Of a stretch of DNA of 15,073 bases, positions 12,727 through 15,073 are shown piece after piece. The stretch lies in assembly GCA_965651815.1 (NCBI GenBank), contig CBFGTJ010000064.1:1-15073 (forward strand), in the 5' to 3' direction. The notes beneath the pieces are model-generated. The model was given only the letters and a program-made list of their open reading frames with translations, did no database searches and was not told the DNA's origin. How positions within the stretch are numbered: the stretch's first letter is position 1; the number at the start of each line of letters is the position of its first letter. This DNA comes from CBFGTJ01 sp965651815 (GTDB lineage Bacteria; Actinomycetota; Acidimicrobiia; Acidimicrobiales; Microtrichaceae). A program made the position numbers and the translations under genes.

Positions 12727-14361
12727 TCACTCCGCGGGCGGGAGCGTGCCCGCCCGGAGCCGCTCGCGCAGGACGAACTTCTGCACCTTTCCCGACGGGG
12801 TGCGCGGCAGCTCCTCCACCACGTGCAGCGACTCGGGCCACTTCTGCCGCGCGAGTCCGGCGCCATCGAGGTGGCGGCGCACCTCGTCGAGGGTCGGGGC
12901 CGTCTCGCCGGGGCGCAGGAGCAGCACCGCCGCGGCGCGCTCCCCCATCCGCTCGTCCGGTGCGGCGACCACGCTCACCTCGGCCACGCCGGGCAGGGTC
13001 GCGACGAGCTCCTCCACCTCCCGGGCGCTGACGTTCTCGCCACCCCGGATGATCACGTCCGAGATGCGGTCCGTGATCGAGAGGTACCCGTCGGCGTCGA
13101 GCACACCGATGTCGCCGGTGCGGTACCAGCCGTCCGCGTCGACCGCCGCGTCGGTCAGTTCGGGGTCGGTGTACCCGATGAACAGGTCGGGCCCGCGGCT
13201 GAGCACCTGCCCGTCCGGGTCGAGCCGGACCTCGACCCCCGGGAGGGCGCACCCGTCGGTGCGCAGCCGCTTCTCCTCCGGGTCGTGCACGCGGCAGCCG
13301 GTGATGGACGGGTGCTCGGTGCTGCCGTAGGAGCGGAACGCCGCGATGCCGAGGTCCCTCGCCCGTTCGGTGACCGCCTCGGGCACGGGTGAGCCGCCGA
13401 GGCCGGCGAAGGGCATGAGTCGCAGGTGGTCCTCGGTGAAGTCGGGGTGGTCGAGGAGGCTGGTGAGGAAGTACGTGGCACCGCCGGCCATGCCGAGGCC
13501 CCGGTCGGCCATCAGGCGGAGCACGTGCCCCGGGTCCCAGACGTCGAGCATGTTCACCGGCGAGCGCCGCAGGAGCGGCACCACCAGCGCGTTGAGCATG
13601 CCGATGAAGTGCCCGACGGGCGCGGCGGTGATCGTGTCGGGGCCGCCGGTGGGGAACATCCAGTCGAGCTGGCGTGCCTCGAAGCCGAGCGTGTCGTGGG
13701 AGTGCACCACCCCCTTCGGCTCGCGGGTGGTGCCGGAGGTGAAGCCGATCAGTGCGGGGGCGGAGGGGTCCACCTCGGCCGGCCCGTCGAGCGGGTCCGC
13801 GTCGAGCAGGTCCGCGAAGCGCGCCGCGCCGGGCGGCAGCGCGGTGCCCGGGTCGTCGGTGACCACGATCCAGTCGGCCCCCGGCGTGGCCGCGAGCACG
13901 TCGCGGTACGTGGCGAGGTGGTCGACGTGGCCGAACCCCGACGGGGTGACCACGACCGCCGGGCACGTGACCCGGACGATGTGTTCCACCTCGCGGCGGC
14001 CGTAGAAGTGCACGACCGGCACCACGACGGCGCCGAGGTAGAGCGCCGCCCAGAACGCGATGCCTGCCTCGACCCAGTTCGGGAGCTGCACGACCACCAC
14101 GTCACCCGCGGCGACTCCCCGCGCGCGCAGCGACGCCGCGAACGTTCGGGCGGCGCGGTCGAGGTCCGCGAACGTGCCGGACCAGGGCCGCTGCTGCGAG
14201 TGCACCACGAAGGGGGCGCCGCCCGCCGCGCCGAGCCCCTCGGCGACGACCTGCCCGAGCGAGCGGCCCTGCCAGTGGCCCTGCTCCCGGTACGCGGCCG
14301 CGAGGTCCGCGGGCACCTCCCGCAGCCCCCAACCGTCCACCTGCGTCCCCTGCCGTCGCAT
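12727..14361 (-). CDS. AMP-forming acyl-CoA synthetase/ligase (ANL superfamily)
   Basis: The 544-residue protein contains the ordered motifs of adenylate-forming ligases: the P-loop FTSGTTREPKGV (207-218), YGSTEH (345-350), GWYRTGDIG (411-419), the hinge region DRISDVIIRGGENVSAREVE (431-450) and the C-terminal PRTPSGKVQKF with catalytic Lys525. It would activate a carboxylic acid to an acyl-AMP and then an acyl-CoA in the cytoplasm. The N-terminal GHWQGRSLGQVV and VHFYGRREVEHIV resemble cyclohexanecarboxylate- and medium-chain-type ligases more than aromatic ones; this is an impression, not a proof. The start is ATG 14361, near GGGGGG (complement of 14366-14371); a TTG at 14409 in the same frame lies inside an operator and is rejected. 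It heads the minus-strand unit with the carboxymuconolactone-decarboxylase-like gene and diverges from the ferredoxin gene. Its CoA product is a good candidate for the TetR ligand. Confidence 0.95.
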   Translation of the reverse strand: MRRQGTQVDGWGLREVPADLAAAYREQGHWQGRSLGQVVAEGLGAAGGAPFVVHSQQRPWSGTFADLDRAARTFAASLRARGVAAGDVVVVQLPNWVEAGIAFWAALYLGAVVVPVVHFYGRREVEHIVRVTCPAVVVTPSGFGHVDHLATYRDVLAATPGADWIVVTDDPGTALPPGAARFADLLDADPLDGPAEVDPSAPALIGFTSGTTREPKGVVHSHDTLGFEARQLDWMFPTGGPDTITAAPVGHFIGMLNALVVPLLRRSPVNMLDVWDPGHVLRLMADRGLGMAGGATYFLTSLLDHPDFTEDHLRLMPFAGLGGSPVPEAVTERARDLGIAAFRSYGSTEHPSITGCRVHDPEEKRLRTDGCALPGVEVRLDPDGQVLSRGPDLFIGYTDPELTDAAVDADGWYRTGDIGVLDADGYLSITDRISDVIIRGGENVSAREVEELVATLPGVAEVSVVAAPDERMGERAAAVLLLRPGETAPTLDEVRRHLDGAGLARQKWPESLHVVEELPRTPSGKVQKFVLRERLRAGTLPPAE

Positions 14362-14396
14362 CACGCCCCCCGGTCGCGTCGCTGGTGACCCGACCG

Positions 14397-14402
14397 ACCG
14401 TA
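14397..14402 (-). promoter_or_regulatory. Possible -10 box of the acyl-CoA ligase gene
   Basis: On the minus strand TACGGT fits TANNNT and would start transcription near 14390, giving a leader of about 30 bases. The -35 region is weak. Operator-like site C1 lies in the spacer, so a bound regulator would cover this promoter. Confidence 0.35.
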
Positions 14403-14403
14403 G

Positions 14404-14420
14404 CGCCAACGTCGTTGCTG
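14404..14420. promoter_or_regulatory. Palindromic operator-like site C1 between ligase and ferredoxin genes
   Basis: CAACG-T-CGTTG (14407-14417) is a perfect inverted repeat around one base, and its nine-base core AACGTCGTT is identical to that of site A at 8300-8308. The flanks are less symmetric. It overlaps the -35 box of the ferredoxin promoter and the spacer of the divergent ligase promoter. Confidence 0.55.
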
Positions 14421-14443
14421 CTGAGTGAGAACGTCATTATCGT
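14415..14443 (+). promoter_or_regulatory. Promoter of the ferredoxin gene, leaderless arrangement
   Basis: TTGCTG (14415-14420), a 17-base spacer and TATCGT (14438-14443) form a good promoter. The -10 box ends seven bases before the GTG at 14451, the same spacing as at the TetR gene, and no Shine-Dalgarno sequence is visible. Both facts fit a message that begins at its start codon. Operator-like sites C1 and C2 cover the -35 and -10 boxes. Confidence 0.55.
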
Positions 14444-14448
14444 CTCAC
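14425..14448. promoter_or_regulatory. Operator-like site C2 over the ferredoxin -10 region
   Basis: GAGAACGTCATTATCGT (14427-14443) shares GAGAACGTC with site A and keeps the AACGNC.TT pattern, though its core symmetry is imperfect. It is enclosed by perfect six-base arms GTGAGA (14425-14430) and TCTCAC (14443-14448). It lies 22 bases from site C1, about two helical turns, so two dimers could bind on one face of the DNA. Confidence 0.45.
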
Positions 14449-14450
14449 GC

Positions 14451-14747
14451 GTGGCCCATGCTCCCGTCACCGGCACGATCGTGATCGAGGTGGACGGCCG
14501 GACCGGGACCGCGGAGCACCGCCCCGGAACGACGATCCTCCAGACGGCGAGGCAGCTCGGGCTGGACCCGCCCTACTCGTGCGAGGCCGGCAACTGCGCC
14601 ACGTGCATGGCCCGCCTCGTCGAGGGCACCGTCACCATGCACGTCAACGACGCCCTCACCGACGAGGAGGTGGCGGAGGGGTGGGTGCTCACCTGCCAGT
14701 CGGTGCCGACCTCCCCGACGGTGCACGTCGTCTACGGGTACGACTGA
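14451..14747 (+). CDS. Plant-type [2Fe-2S] ferredoxin
   Basis: With a GTG start at 14451 this is a 98-residue single-domain ferredoxin. The cluster ligands are Cys44, Cys49 and Cys52 (CEAGNCATC, the C-x4-C-x2-C pattern) and Cys82 (VLTCQSV), at the standard spacing. The beta-grasp fold features are visible: IVIEVDGRTGTAEHRPGTTILQ before the cluster loop and MHVNDALTDEEVAEGWVLTC after it. It resembles the C-terminal ferredoxin domains of oxygenase reductases (KshB, PaaE, phthalate dioxygenase reductase type) but lacks their flavin and NAD domains. Its likely role is to carry electrons to the Rieske oxygenase at 10724. An upstream in-frame GTG at 14385 would place the promoter and operators inside the coding region and add residues unlike the family, so I chose 14451. 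A SnoaL-like gene follows after 14 bases. The reductase that charges it is not in the window. Confidence 0.93.
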   Translation: MAHAPVTGTIVIEVDGRTGTAEHRPGTTILQTARQLGLDPPYSCEAGNCATCMARLVEGTVTMHVNDALTDEEVAEGWVLTCQSVPTSPTVHVVYGYD

Positions 14748-14761
14748 GCGAGGAGCGACAC

Positions 14762-15073
14762 GTGGGTGCCACCCCGACCGAGGACCTGATCGAGCTGACC
14801 CAGACCCTCGCCCGCTACGCGGTCGGCATGACCAAGGGCGACCTCGACACCGTGCTCGACACCTTCACCCACGACGGGACCTACAGCGCCTTCGGCGACA
14901 CCTATCCGCTCGCCGACTTCCCACGCCTGGTGGAGGCCGCGCCCAAGGGGCTGTTCCTGGTCGGGCCCCCGGCGGTCGAGCTGGACGGGGACCGCGGCAC
15001 CGGGGAGCAGCCCCTGTGCTTCGTCGACCAGACGAACCACGACATGCGCATCGGTTGGTACACCGACACCTAC
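14762..15073 (+). CDS. SnoaL-like/NTF2-fold protein, N-terminal part (cut by window end)
   Basis: The first 104 residues are present and the frame runs off the window. Residues such as LIELTQTLARYAVGMTKGDL (9-28) and DTVLDTFTHDGTYSAFG (29-45) give the helix-then-strand start of the SnoaL/nuclear-transport-factor-2 fold, and DQTNHDMRIGWYTDTY begins the later strands. The fold forms a small open cone used by cyclases, isomerases, dehydratases and also by beta subunits of ring-hydroxylating oxygenases. The start is GTG 14762, six bases from AGGAG (14751-14755) and 14 bases after the ferredoxin stop, so the two genes share a message from the promoter at 14415-14443. As no catalytic set can be checked in the truncated part, the role is open: a separate enzyme acting on an oxygenase product, or a divergent partner subunit. 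Confidence 0.82.
   Translation, partial: MGATPTEDLIELTQTLARYAVGMTKGDLDTVLDTFTHDGTYSAFGDTYPLADFPRLVEAAPKGLFLVGPPAVELDGDRGTGEQPLCFVDQTNHDMRIGWYTDTY

Noticed and set aside
12713..13966. Upstream extension of the carboxymuconolactone-decarboxylase-like gene into the ligase
   Set aside because: It is shadow composition with no domain. The GAGGAG at 12719-12724 marks ATG 12712 as the start.
14385..14450. Longer ferredoxin starting at GTG 14385
   Set aside because: It would put both operators and the promoter inside the coding sequence and adds residues with no counterpart in ferredoxins.
1..15073. Search by eye for CRISPR repeats, tRNA genes, insertion-sequence ends and phage or toxin-antitoxin genes
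   Set aside because: No repeated spacer-like pattern, cloverleaf, transposase motif or toxin-antitoxin pair was seen. The composition looks uniform, with no sign of recent insertion.

Overview
This is a GC-rich window (roughly 70% G+C by eye) with GTG starts, G-rich Shine-Dalgarno sequences and TANNNT-type -10 boxes. That points to an actinomycete or another high-GC actinobacterium; the genus cannot be read from the sequence. It contains eleven complete genes and two cut by the window edges. There are no RNA genes, insertion sequences, phage genes or CRISPR arrays, and no gene-free stretch longer than about 120 bases. The gene content is that of a catabolic island: uptake, CoA activation, oxygenation and hydrolase functions.

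Left part (1-1963). The plus strand holds the C-terminal part of a luciferase-like flavin/F420 monooxygenase, then an ACMSD-like amidohydrolase (664-1935). The latter converges on livF, and the two genes share one hairpin whose stem contains both stop codons.

Transport block (8259 down to 1961, minus strand). Reading downstream, the genes are an NtaA/DszA-type flavin monooxygenase, a periplasmic-binding lipoprotein, a single 914-residue protein fusing both membrane subunits and one ATPase of a branched-chain-amino-acid-type (HAAT) ABC importer, and a separate LivF-type ATPase overlapping it by 4 bp. Together they form a complete importer. Its true substrate is unknown and need not be an amino acid.

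Centre (8260-10385). Divergent from the monooxygenase is a second amidohydrolase (8365-9624), of the imidazolonepropionase/Xaa-Pro dipeptidase-like type. It lacks the usual HxH metal motif. It converges on a TetR-family regulator (9652-10341) that appears to be transcribed without a leader.

Right part (10383-15073). On the minus strand lie an AMP-forming acyl-CoA ligase, a carboxymuconolactone-decarboxylase-fold protein, a Rieske oxygenase alpha subunit and a 108-residue unknown protein. Divergent on the plus strand are a [2Fe-2S] ferredoxin and a SnoaL/NTF2-fold protein cut by the window end.

The most notable pattern is a repeated palindrome with core AACGNCGTT. It occurs at five intergenic places: before the amidohydrolase/monooxygenase pair, before the TetR gene, before the Rieske gene, and twice between the ligase and the ferredoxin. 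It overlaps plausible promoters, so I infer that the TetR protein coordinates most of the cluster. A plausible reading is that the importer and ligase take up and activate a carboxylic acid, the Rieske protein and ferredoxin oxidise it, and the flavin monooxygenases and hydrolases process it further. The compound itself cannot be deduced from the sequence.
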